A stretch of DNA of 64,000 nt from Lactifluus volemus. Its lineage: Eukaryota > Basidiomycota > Agaricomycetes > Russulales > Russulaceae. The notes below the pieces were generated by a model. That model was not told the DNA's origin. It did not search any database and saw only the letters and a program-made list of their open reading frames with translations. Positions 32,929 through 42,842 of this stretch are shown piece by piece. The stretch's first letter is position 1, and each line of letters begins with the position of its first letter. The DNA lies in contig WTXI01000053.1 in NCBI GenBank assembly GCA_022376515.1, positions 124,001-188,000 on the forward strand, in the 5' to 3' direction. A program made the position numbers and the translations under genes.

Positions 32929-35376
32929 ATGCCACGAACGAGTTTAGAAGAAGAACGACCAAACGGATATCTCAACGGCGACTACCCTCTCCGTTCCTCA
33001 CGTCGTCCCCTACGCAAGAGCCCACAACCATGGTTCGTCCTCAAGTTCACCATCCTAGTCGCTAGCGCCATCATCGCCTACACCGCATATGTATACATCG
33101 GAAGATTTTGCATACCGATGATCAAGCATCGTCATTCGAGCAATAGCAACGATCAACTCGGCTCGCGCACCCTAGGCAGTGAGTGGGCTGACTCCATTTC
33201 TCTTTCATCCATACACAACCCCACCCTCTTTCAAAACCCTCTTTTTCGTTATGCTGACCATGTTTCCTTTTATTTTATTTTTACAAAGTTGCTTTTTTGG
33301 CTGTGTTTGTTGTACTTGGGTTGATGGTGATCTGGGCGTATATCAAGGTACGTTGCATTCCATACCCCAAACCCATTGAACTCTTGTCTCTCGGCTTTCT
33401 GCTATATGTTTTTCGCTCTTGCGTGAAAACTCATACAACTTTTTCTCAAGGTCGTGTTCACTCCGCCAGGTTACGCGATTGATGTGAGTCCACACTGTCT
33501 CACTACTCATTTCCTTTGCATCTTGGAATACTGGTACTCTCTTTCCGACCGATGTCATCTTTCTCCCCCTCCCCCCCCCACCCCCCACAAAACGCGTGTC
33601 TCCCATGCGTTATATTTAGTGCGCTTGCTTCTTCCCGCGGTGCACGCGGTCCGTTGAACCATGGTTGGTTACCCTGGTGCTTGCTCGTGGCGCAAGGGTT
33701 CATCGGTTACGTCATAGGCGCCAGTTTTGAGAACTCGTCGTTATGCGCGTGTTATCGACCGCGGGTGCCTGGCGATAACTCGGTGTCTAGGGCCTACTTA
33801 CCTCCGACCAATTGATTACAGTTCGACTCTGTACCTGGCGCCAGTCAGGTCATGACATTGGCCTTTTCTTTACTCCTTTTCCCTTCCGTTTGTCTCGCAG
33901 GTACTGACTAAAGCTGGTTTTGCTTGGACAGCATGTCCAGAGACCAATGGCGTCAGAAGGTGTTGGCAGGGGACAAATAGCTAGCCAAGATATCCCGATG
34001 TCATACCCACGACAATCCCACTCAGCACGACCACCAGCGCCTACGTTCCCGTCCCAGATATCCCAGGGCTCGTCCACTCGCACCATTCCACCCTCGTCGA
34101 CTTCTCTCACATCGCCGTCTTCTTCGCTTCCACCACGTACGCGCCAGCTGTCGCGCGGATCCAGCCCATATTCATACTCCGCTCACGCTCACTCGACGCA
34201 ATCACGCTCGGCCCAAAGGGTCTCCGAAAATGGCGGCGTTCACATGGGCCCGTACACGACTACATCCCCACCTCAACCCACAGAAAAGGAGCGCTACCAA
34301 CGGCCGACGCGAGGTCGAAAACCCTCGTCTCTCCCTTCGCTACGTGAGGATTACCGTCGGTGTGATCGGTGCGGGATCATCAAGCCCCCGCGGACACATC
34401 ATTGCAGGGCGTGTGGAAAGGTGTGTCGTCGTCGTTTTTCTGTCCAACCTGGGGTAGGGCTGTTGACTGATCGGGGCGGTACCGTCAGTGTGTGCTGAAA
34501 TATGATCATCATTGTCCATGTAAGCACGGTCCCTTATCTGTTTGGATTCGTCTGTCGTGTCAGGAGACTGACGGTGCAGCAACGCAGGGATCGGCCAGTG
34601 CGTTGGCGCGCAGAACCAAAAGGTGATTTACTCTTGAGCTGTGCCGCGATGATTGGCTGACGCATATACCCGTGACTTGTCAGTTTTTCTTCGTCTTTGT
34701 GGTGTGGAGCGTACTTTTGGCTCTTTGGACGTTCTCTACCCTCCTCGCGCTCAACGTGCGTGCTGCCACGCGTGAGAAGAAGGATATCGATCCTCAACAT
34801 ATCGTCGTCATTGCTATGTACGTTCCGCTGTGCGTCCTTTCCACACGCAAAGCATCTTATGAAGTATCGTAGGGCAGGAATGTTCTCATTATTTACGACT
34901 GCCATGCTTTCGACACACATTGCGCTTATCACCACGAACCAGACGACGGTCGAGCACATCTCTACTCGCGCTATGAAAGACCGCGAGGATGCCGTGCTGG
35001 ACGACATGCACTCTTTCTGCGCCTTCTCGTGCGTTCCGTTTCCATTCTCCTCACCTTCCCCCTTGACATCGTACAGGGCAAAGCGCCGCACACGAAAACA
35101 GTGGGATGCCGAGTGGGGTCGTATCGGACGCGAAGGTAACATGTGGTGGCTCGACAACATTGGCGCACACTGGGAACAGGTCTTTGGTCCGCGAAAGTGG
35201 ACGTGGTTGCGTGAGTCCTCTCTTATCTTCCCTCGAACATCGTAACTGATAGTGAGTCGTGCGTAGTCCCGATAGGGACGACTAAGGATTTAGGATTTGA
35301 ATACCCTCGCAATCCTCGCTTTGATGCCGAAGGGCGTTGGATGCCCCGCAAGCAGTGGCCGCCAGAATTGCGATGA
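32929..35376 (+). CDS. DHHC-type palmitoyltransferase
   Basis: This is an integral membrane S-acyltransferase that attaches palmitate to cysteines of target proteins. The start MPRTSLEEERPNGYLNG is followed by a membrane helix (FTILVASAIIAYTAYVYI), a second helix (FLAVFVVLGLMVIWAYIK) and VVFTPPGYAID. A long Ser/Pro-rich loop precedes the cysteine-rich domain (YRRCDRCGIIKPPRTHHCRA, then CGK, KYDHHCPWIGQCVGAQNQK). Two exon junctions split the DHHC region. Two more helices follow (FFFVFVVWSVLLALW, then MFSLFTTAMLSTHIAL with TTNQTTVEH). The C-terminus holds WWLDNIGAHWEQVFGPRKW and GFEYPRNPRFDAEGRW. The TTxxE-like motif after the last helix and the DHHC active-site cysteine are present. One intron (about 33484-33931) is unusually long and C-rich, so a missed small exon there is possible. 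The gene starts 120 bp after the CHO2 stop codon on the same strand. Confidence 0.9.
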
Positions 35377-37776
35377 TGATGCCTCCAGGGGTCGCGTCAT
35401 CGCGATTGAAGGAGGTCCTTTATAACCCTTTTGCAAGAAAAAGGCTGCCACCAAGCCGACGACTTCAACAACGATGACCGCATAATATACGACGATCTTT
35501 CCCTTCTTTTCTCCCCCCGTGCCCCACAAGTGTTATTGTATATGTACAAACATACGGCCACAGCAGCATGCTATCACACGGACTTTAAATGGATCTTTTT
35601 GGATTTGGGATTTTTTGAGCTGTGTACTTAGATACATGTGCACAAAACACACATTTTCGGGGTAACTCGTTTCGCTCGTGGCTGTGATCGTTAAGAATTC
35701 TCAAAACTGGCCGTAACTCTTCTGAAACTCTTGAGGGCTTTCAAAAAAGAGCTCAGGTGAAACGTAGTATGGGTCCAAATTGACCAGTCGGGCCGAGTTA
35801 CCAAAGGACTTGATCGATCGACCTGGGTACCTATGTAGTGATGAGGGAATGGGCGCAGGAAAGGGCAGTTACGCAATGCACAAAGGTTACATTTGGGCAA
35901 TAAGAGCCATTTTATGTAGATGGTCGAAAACTTGTAAAGACAAGCTACACTGGCGGCAGAAACTCGGGCTTTGGCGGTGAGAATGAGACGGGCCGATACT
36001 ACAGTAAAGCAAAGTAAGAGGATAATACTAGAGCCGAGCGAAAGCTGGCACAACTGGACTCGGATGTATGTGCGCTTGCTATTCTAGGATTGTCAGCGCA
36101 GACGAAAGAGGGACGGGTCAAACACCCAATTCAACTTTCCAGCAGGTTCGAGTCAAAGCCTGAGGCCTGAGGAACCCTGATGGCGGTGGTATTGTCTCTA
36201 GTGGGCAGCATTGGCTGCCAGTACGGGCGTCACGGTCACGTGCTTTGGCACTTTTCCATGTCCCCATTTGCCTCGTAATCTGTCTCCCGCTGCTCATCTA
36301 CACCCTCGATGCATATAGCCCACCCGCTGCACTGGTTCCACATGGTGTGCTTCCTCTCTTCATTGACAGTACGCGCATAAGATCCAGCAAGCTCGAATTT
36401 GCCTGGAGGATGCACACCAGCATGCCAGTGTACGTTCGCGGCGGCGCCCCACTCCCGCATCATAGTAATACGACGTGTGCTGAACCCTGCCTGTCATTCG
36501 TGATTACCGCCGCCGCGCTGAGCGTGATTTTAGCCTGATCACCGCTTTTTGGTGGATTAGCGATCCTGCCGCCGGTGACGCGACGACGTTCGTAGTAGAA
36601 GGTTCACGGACGCAGTGTCTACATTTGGGAACGCTATTTCTGGGCATTGCGATGCGATTATCACTCGGCGGGCTCGGGATGATGGCGATGGTCCGGGGTC
36701 ATCAGTGAGCGTTCGACCATCAAAAACGGAGTTCGTTTTTAGCAGTTGGAAGTGTTGGTGTAGGCTTCTAGTGTGAGTCCCACCTCTTATGTATCCTTAT
36801 AATCACCTCCCAGTGGACGAGGCCCAACCATGTCTTATGCAGTGCGTGGTGCTGTTATGCGATGCTTTTCACCGCATACATGGTCTCTCGCGTCGTCTTG
36901 GAGCCCTCCAAGCCAAAAGAATGGGAGTGTTGCCTCCTCACTGCACCGGAAAGCACAAATGAGGCTTTGGAGGCTATTTCTAGCAAGTTGTGAGAGCCAC
37001 CAGCACAAGCCTGTTTTACTAACTGACACACGCAGGATATAATAGTAGTGAGTGCCCAGTTGCTTTATAGTTGGACGCTGGCGGCTTCCCCGCGCTACCA
37101 TCGCCCTCGCCATCCATAGCTCTGATAGAATGGGTATCTCAATTGCGAGCCGTCTTCGCTGTGATTCAGCTGGCCAATCAAATATCGAATGTTGACGTCA
37201 CTGATGATATCCCCTTTCCCTCAGTCGGTTACTTTCAATGACTGACTCGGCTACATGTTTCCCCAGACAGTTCGCTGCACCGCCGCCGGCATGGAACCAC
37301 GTCGCTGATGTCATCACCGCCCAGAAACCAGTCTTGCCGTACCATATTGCGTAGTACGTATCACGTCACCAAACAGTCTCCACTTCATAGTAGGGACTCG
37401 TAATCACCGCCAACACCGTCATCCAACTTTATCATTTTATCATTACGGTGCAATTTCGATACGGATGAACCTCAGCATCGTAAGGAACCTACCAGTGTCT
37501 CTGGTAGACATCTGCATACTTCGGCTCACCATAATGCGCTCGCAGAATGCGGATAAACTTGGCCTCCCTAAGGAAGTAACTCTGAGAGTTGGGCTTGAGG
37601 GAACCCTTCAATCGATGTCCGAGTCATCACTTCCATGCGGCCAGTGACAGATCGCGTGAACCTCCGGACCAAGGCGTTTAACAGTTCCATAACGAGCTTG
37701 AGCTATTATATACCGCGGATTCCATTCCTTAGATGTGGTTGTGGTTTCCCACAATTTCTCTGCGTGCATCATCAGA
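35377..37776. other. Intergenic, no gene recognised
   Basis: Contains small ORFs only. The plus-strand peptide around 37268-37350 (AAPPPAWNHVADVITAQKP) looks coding-like but could not be extended. A minus-strand ORF at 37608-37925 overlaps the start of the next gene and is probably a shadow. Confidence 0.35.
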
Positions 37777-39027
37777 ATGGTTAACTGGCATGACCCTGCT
37801 GTCCTCGAGAAGGAATACTGTAAGTTTCTCGACCAATTCATCAAGTCGCTACCATCCCTGATGATCATGTAGTGGCTGTCCTCAAACTCAATCATGTCGT
37901 TGCCGGTATCTACATGTGCGTTCACTCTCGTGCGCCGGAAAGCGCAAGGCGATGTCGACTCACAAGAGCGTCAGTTGGGAGACTATGTTTACTTTAGGCT
38001 TTGAGCTGGATGTTCTAAGAGGGAAACGACCGTACAGACGGACGATATGGGTAGGCCATAATGTCATGCCACGGGTCATCACCACCACCTAAATCAAAGC
38101 AGCTTTATCTAGGAACCCGCTATACTGCCTTACTTGCATTCATCGTATACTTCATCGATATAGACAGCAGCGTTATCCTTCCCTGTCAGGTGAGACGTGT
38201 ACTACATGCCCGGGTTTCGCGGAGATTATTAATTTCCATTTGATTGTAGTTGGTTACCACTACCTCCTATGTGAGAGTCCCACACTCGATAACTCACTTT
38301 GCAACAGCTGTTGAAATGCGACCTTGATCCCCGCAGGTATTGAGATATGTTAGTTGGGAATTTGCCTCCCTTCTTATTGCTCTCCGTGTGCAAGTGATCA
38401 CTGGAACACATAACATTTCGTTTTCCTCATCTTTTTTTTAATTTCAGAATTGCAATATGGGATCGAAATATTTTCGTATCATTGCTTGTTATTGGTACAT
38501 GGTTAGGTGATCTTGGGCTTAACATATATGGTAAGTTTTGCATTAGGCATTCCCCAATTGTGCGCTCATGGTTTGTCTTCCCTGTTCCCGCATCTGCGAA
38601 GGTTCATTCAAGGTGCGTGCATTGGCGCAAGTTCTTCCTTTGGACTTTCCTGAAAAACACCCATAAAATAACAGCTGAGAGCGACGTACGATCCAACTGT
38701 AGAGACGTGCAACTTGTTAGATTTTCGCAAGATCTTGGTCAACGTTGTCTGCATACTAGTGGTTGATGTAGTGCTCCTCATGACCATGCTAATTGGACTC
38801 TTGCGATATTCACACCGTAATTCAACCGGTTTATGGCATCTTCTCTACCAACAGGTGGTTCCCCGTCTTTCCTGTTTTGCTGCCTGTTGATGCCCTTCAA
38901 GTGCATCATATGGTTATTCCTAGCGGCGATTGCGGATGTTCCACTTTTGGTCTGTCAATTTTGGTCCCTTTTAACAACTATCGTCATGTCGGCATTCTTC
39001 AGGTCTTTATATCCCTCAGTTTGAATG
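37777..39027 (+). pseudogene. Multipass membrane-protein gene, 3' end missing
   Basis: The start MVNWHDPAVLEKEY joins by short introns to LAVLKLNHVVAGIY, then WETMFTLGFELDVLRGKRPY, RTIW and LYLGTRYTALLAFIVYFIDI. Further exons read IAIWDRNIFVSLLVIGTWLG, DLGLNIYG, NTHKITAES, VDVVLLMTMLIGLLRYSHRN, STGLWHLLYQQ, CIIWLFLAAIADVPLL and VFISLSLN. This matches from memory a widespread agaricomycete family with about seven membrane helices and no known function. One intron appears to use a GC donor (GCAAGT near 38389). The segment between 38250 and 38350 does not splice cleanly. After VFISLSLN the expected last segment is not found, and the LTR-like repeat begins about 200 bp later. The gene is therefore probably truncated or decaying. 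Confidence 0.6.
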
Positions 39028-39221
39028 GTGCGTACATAGGCTTACATGTGCAAGGTGACCAATTTCCCTGTTGGCCATCATCGATGCTATGAATGATGTA
39101 CGATTTGGTGTCGAAAATGAAAACGGGGCGCGGAGAACGAATGCGCGTGTAAGCGGAAAGAGTCGAGAGGATAAGATCACGTGGGAAAGAAAAAGAATGT
39201 GGGATGTGGCAGCAGTCCCCT

Positions 39222-39858
39222 TGTCTCGGGCTGCGTGCTGTGCCTCGCGCCGTGCCCATGTTTTAGTCTGACGGACTATCGGCCTCTCGATGAGACCGCG
39301 AGCATCCCATGAAGCATTCTGAGGGTGCACACGACTTCGAAGGTTGTTTAATACCCTTTTCTCTTTCATGATTTAGTTCCCCTTTTCCCTTTGTTCCCCC
39401 TCTGCTAGTAGACCCTTACATCCCTTTCCTTTCATCCCCATCTCAGTTCCGACGCTCGCTACTTACCTCCTCCACCGTTATTCTCGTTCCGTTACTTTCG
39501 ATACTTGTTGCCCCGTTCTCGACGCGTTTCCGAATTTAGACTACAAAGGGCTCAAATGTACTTAAATATGGATCTCGAATGTACAAACGAGCCAGCGAAA
39601 CCATGCCGCTCACCACTTGTTCTCTAAATCGTCTGACTCTAAGTTTCCTCAAAGTCTCAAGTCTTCATTTTCCTTCAAATTTTCTTCTTACTCTTCAAAT
39701 CTCGCTTCCCGTCTCGCTTAGATCTCCTGGTTACGCGACTTCTACGTGTTTCATCCTCTACCTGCCGCCGCTCATCCCTTTTATCTCCCTCTTTGGTCCA
39801 CTTGATCCACTTCTCAACTTTATTTGAACTCACTAGCAGGGAGAGTTCCTCGCTTTCA
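39222..39858 (+). repeat. LTR-like repeat, copy 2
   Basis: This is the direct-strand counterpart of 6-642. It starts TGTCTCGGGCTG and ends GCTTTCA, giving LTR-like TG...CA ends. A TATA-like TACTTAAATA lies near 39560-39570, followed by CGAATGTACAAACGAGCC. On its right it directly abuts the duplicated beta-trefoil segment, and on its left lies the truncated membrane-protein gene. No internal retrotransposon genes are present, which suggests a solo LTR. Confidence 0.6.
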
Positions 39859-39859
39859 C

Positions 39860-41525
39860 CATAACTCAATGAATTCCATTGCAAGTGGTCTGCTAATCAA
39901 ATCAAGGGGATGGTAGATGCCTCGCTGAGCCACGTAATGGTCTCGCTATCCATCATGCCCTGGAAAGTGAATGACCACAGCTGACTTGTTTTACCCTCGC
40001 GTTTGGGCAACAACTTAATCTAGAAATGTGATCAGATTACTAATGCATAGTATGTCTGGATCTAGCGAGCTTACGGAGTACCAACTTGGGAGACAACGTA
40101 GAACACTTGTAATGACCAACTGAGTGTTATTCGCTTGGCAGATGCTATAACATGAGTGAAATAGTCAGCAGAAACTAAGAATAGATGGTTTATTATTGAC
40201 ACACAAGAAACGGCCCGCATCATAGCGTTCCAATACCCATTGTGTGCGATATGGTGGAGCAGCTGATGTACTTATCCCACTCGATGTCATGTAGGACGTC
40301 GTCAACACCGTGACATACGTCTTCTCACAACTCATAGTAAATCTATTCCCCGTCGTATATCTGATGCCAAACTACAGCAAGTCGTCAAAGAGAAATCTGA
40401 CTGGAGAGTGGCCACTTACTTGAGAACCGTATACTCTGCCAGCGGCCGCATAGATGGGGTCACCCTTGACTAGAAATTCGTTATCGGAATTTGAAATTAA
40501 CCACATAAGATTGTTTGGAGGAAGCTCAGAAGAGACAGTCGATTGAACGGCTGGTAGCTTCTCTTCATAAGCTGGCGGAGGTTGGGTTGACTTTGTTCCA
40601 TCGGAATTACCAGTGTCTGGCACAGGAATCACCCTCCACATTCTGTTCTTGGAATCCTAAGAATGCAAGTAAATACCCCAGAGCGGCTAGGAAGAAGCAC
40701 AACATACAGGGACATTGTTGGAAGCCTTCATTTCAATCCAGCCCGCCTGTGAAAAACTTCAGCACTAGAGGAACAGATATCGGGATTCGCACCTTTTCAT
40801 GGCGATTCACCACAAGGAAAACATCCATTTTGGCTCTGCCAGTTCCCGTGGGACAGGAAATGCTTCATATATAAATGAGTTCGAAACGTAGTATAAGGAA
40901 TGCCAGCATGGTTATCTCACGCAAATAGGCCTTTCTCCTTTGCTCCAATAACTCGCCAGGATTTCAGATCGTTCTCAAAATCCTCGTCATCATTATCGCT
41001 ATCATTGTTGTTGCTCTCATCGATATCCCGAGTGAGCGCTACCATCAGCTTGTCATTCGGGTCCGAATTGGTGGTCAGGTATCGTGGATAATTGGAATCC
41101 TGCGTAGCCACATTCACTATCCGATGAGTGCGGTGATCTTCATCGTAATCTACAAATTTCCACTGAGATAAATGATTGATTCGAGATCAATACATTTATT
41201 ATTTCATGCGGCTATGATAAGCATACCTGTTGCTGGAGGGCCTCATCGGCTTTCAGTGAACGCATCGTGACATACTTCTGGTCAATGTTGCGCAAACAGA
41301 GGTAATCACTCGTATCTGCGCTTTGTATGTAGTAGGGAACGCCAGCGAGAGGGAAAACCATGGGTAGTAGAAGACGGCTTGTCGATAAGCGCTTGGCGTG
41401 AACCTTTTTATCATAAGCATGAGACCGACCTTTGCGGTAGTATTGCGGTACTAGTATTGCATGAATCTCTTCACTCGGTATTTGATGATAGCGATAAGCA
41501 TCAATCGCGATAAACGCTCACCACA
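39860..41525 (-). repeat. Segmental duplication, copy 1 (contains beta-trefoil gene 1)
   Basis: Shared with about 46371-48045 over coding, intron and flanking sequence, with very high identity. The 3' boundary coincides with the end of the LTR-like repeat. The 5' boundary lies just before a displaced fragment of STAND gene A. Confidence 0.85.
39897..41361 (-). CDS. Beta-trefoil-like (ricin-B-lectin-like) protein, copy 1
   Basis: Exons joined on the minus strand read MVFPLAGVPYYIQSADTSDY, YLCLRNIDQKYVTMRSLKAD, WKFVDYDEDHRTHRIVNVAT and KSWRVIGAKEKGLFA. They continue with KMDVFLVVNRHEK, AGWIEMKASNNVP, NRMWRVIPVPDTG and FGIRYTTGNRFTMSCEK. The last exons read RTQWVLERYDAGRFLC, ILTNNTQLVITSV and SQLWSFTFQGMMDSE, ending WLSEASTIPLI. 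Repeated (Q/S/N)xW positions (QQQW, KSW, RMW, TQW, QLW) at the ends of short beta-rich blocks suggest a beta-trefoil fold, as in fungal lectins and ricin-B domains. Carbohydrate binding is inferred only. No signal peptide is evident. An acidic Asn/Asp tract (ESNNNDSDNDDED) lies in the first third. All introns are GT-AG and the frame stays open, giving about 360 residues. Confidence 0.6.
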
Positions 41526-41562
41526 CACCTTTTTATATGATCATGAGGCTTGGCTATCCGGA

Positions 41563-41820
41563 TGGTGTACAAACCGTATTCTACGAGTCATCGATATAAC
41601 CTGACAACGTGTGCAGAAGCGATCGAACAAATGACGAAGGACCCTTCTACGCTGGACCGTACCATGCGTACATGATCACGTCATATTCCCATCCATGGAT
41701 TTTAAACATCCTCACTTACTGGAACAGGGCATAACTTGCGGCGGGCTCTTAGAGGATGGCTCTCTACCCCAGATTCTTCCGTGTAATCACAAGACTGCAC
41801 TCAAATTGCACCTTGAGCCT
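41563..41820 (+). pseudogene. Displaced fragment of a STAND gene A-like sequence
   Basis: Nearly identical to 9325-9590 inside STAND gene A. Both carry ACCTGACAACGTGTGCAGAA, CGATCGAACAAATG.CGAAGG, GGACCGTACCATGCGTAC, CTTGCGGCGGGCTCTTAGAG and CCCCAGATTCTTCCGT. The copy keeps the two introns, so it moved as DNA and not through a spliced RNA. It has lost the reading frame (GTGTAATCAC where gene A has GTAAATTAC) and ends at CACCTTGA, followed by the TGGGTA-rich block. Confidence 0.88.
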
Positions 41821-41975
41821 GTAGGGAATGACATGGGTAACCCATGGGTATCTTCACTGATACCTGGACCCTTACCCACCCAAACCCATACCCAGAGGCC
41901 TGGGTAAGGGTTTACCCACATTTTTGCTGTGGGTATACCCCGCACCCATACCCAGCTCAGTATGGGTATGGGGTT
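41821..41975. repeat. TGGGTA/TACCCA-rich palindromic block
   Basis: The hexamer TGGGTA or its complement TACCCA/ACCCATACCC recurs more than ten times on both strands (for example ATGGGTAACCCATGGGTATC, ACCCACCCAAACCCATACCC and TATGGGTATGGGGTTTG). The inverted arrangement could form hairpins. It resembles the ends of some fungal DNA transposons, but no transposase or clear terminal repeat was found. Confidence 0.6.
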
Positions 41976-42299
41976 TGAACTTTTACCATTTTCTTACTTT
42001 TTAAATGTTGCAACTAGCACATGTCTATTCTTTGTAAAGTAGCTAAATACTTCTACAAACAAGTCGCAAGCAATGCATGGCAGGATGACGTGGGTGGTGT
42101 GAGTCGTGTGACAAGCAGGATGAGGCAGGTGGCAGGATAGGGACACGCGGGAACGACGCAAATGGCCAGGGCAGGTCAGCGACAGACTGCAGTTCAACAT
42201 ACCCTTTGGCAGGGGCAGAAGGAGCTCAGAAATGAGGCTGAGAGCCCCTTCAACCTGATCCTTGGGTCTATGCACAAAATTTTCCATCACAGTCATGGC

Positions 42300-42490
42300 T
42301 GTCATCGTCGTCATCGTCGTCATCGTGTCACAACCGCAACAAAGAATGTCAGTTCCGAGTTGCCGATGCTCAGAGTCGCATTGAAAATTTGTCCAAGCCG
42401 TAGCAGTAACAACGAATATGTCAAGTGTCTGTAAGACTCGTCCCACTGCAGAGTTCCATATTTCCAGAACCCTGCAAGCTATCACTGTCA
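42300..42490 (-). pseudogene. Decayed repeat family fragment (GFWKYGTL peptide)
   Basis: The minus strand encodes AGFWKYGTLQWDESYRHLTY. At 49850-49930 (minus) the matching peptide is SGFWQYGTLKGDEFYRFQTE. The DNA also aligns (ACTCGTCCC...GTTCC.TATT.CC..AACCCTG...AGCTATC). The frame is broken in both copies. The family is not recognised. Confidence 0.45.
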
Positions 42491-42842
42491 CGAAGTAATC
42501 AAGAAAATAAACACAACAACGTCCTCCTGATCAAACAGCGAACAGCGTCTCTGTAGCTACCCCGGCCCGGCCCTTTGCTGGCATGTCACGTGCACTCGGC
42601 CTTTCACTCCATCGAGTCAAGCCCCTTTCTGACTTACATCTTCACAAGGGGTTTCTTCCACCACGTTATTAGCCGTGATAGTTTTTGGATTTATGCGCAA
42701 TCTGTGATGTGGAATTCAGACTAGTGTCCCACAAAGAATGAAACCAATTTCTTCTGGTAGCTACCTCGGACTTTAAATAGTACAAGAAAGGGCCAGGTAC
42801 ATCTAAATGAGAGGACCAGAAGGTGAAGGTGGAAGCACGCTG

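Noticed and set aside
38960..39027. Frameshift between IADVPLL and VFISLSLN in the membrane-protein gene
   Set aside because: A short GT-AG intron (gtctgt...cttcag) joins the two parts in frame, so no frameshift is needed here.
41821..41975. Internal telomere repeat
   Set aside because: The unit is TGGGTA in both orientations, not a run of TTAGGG, and it is palindromic.
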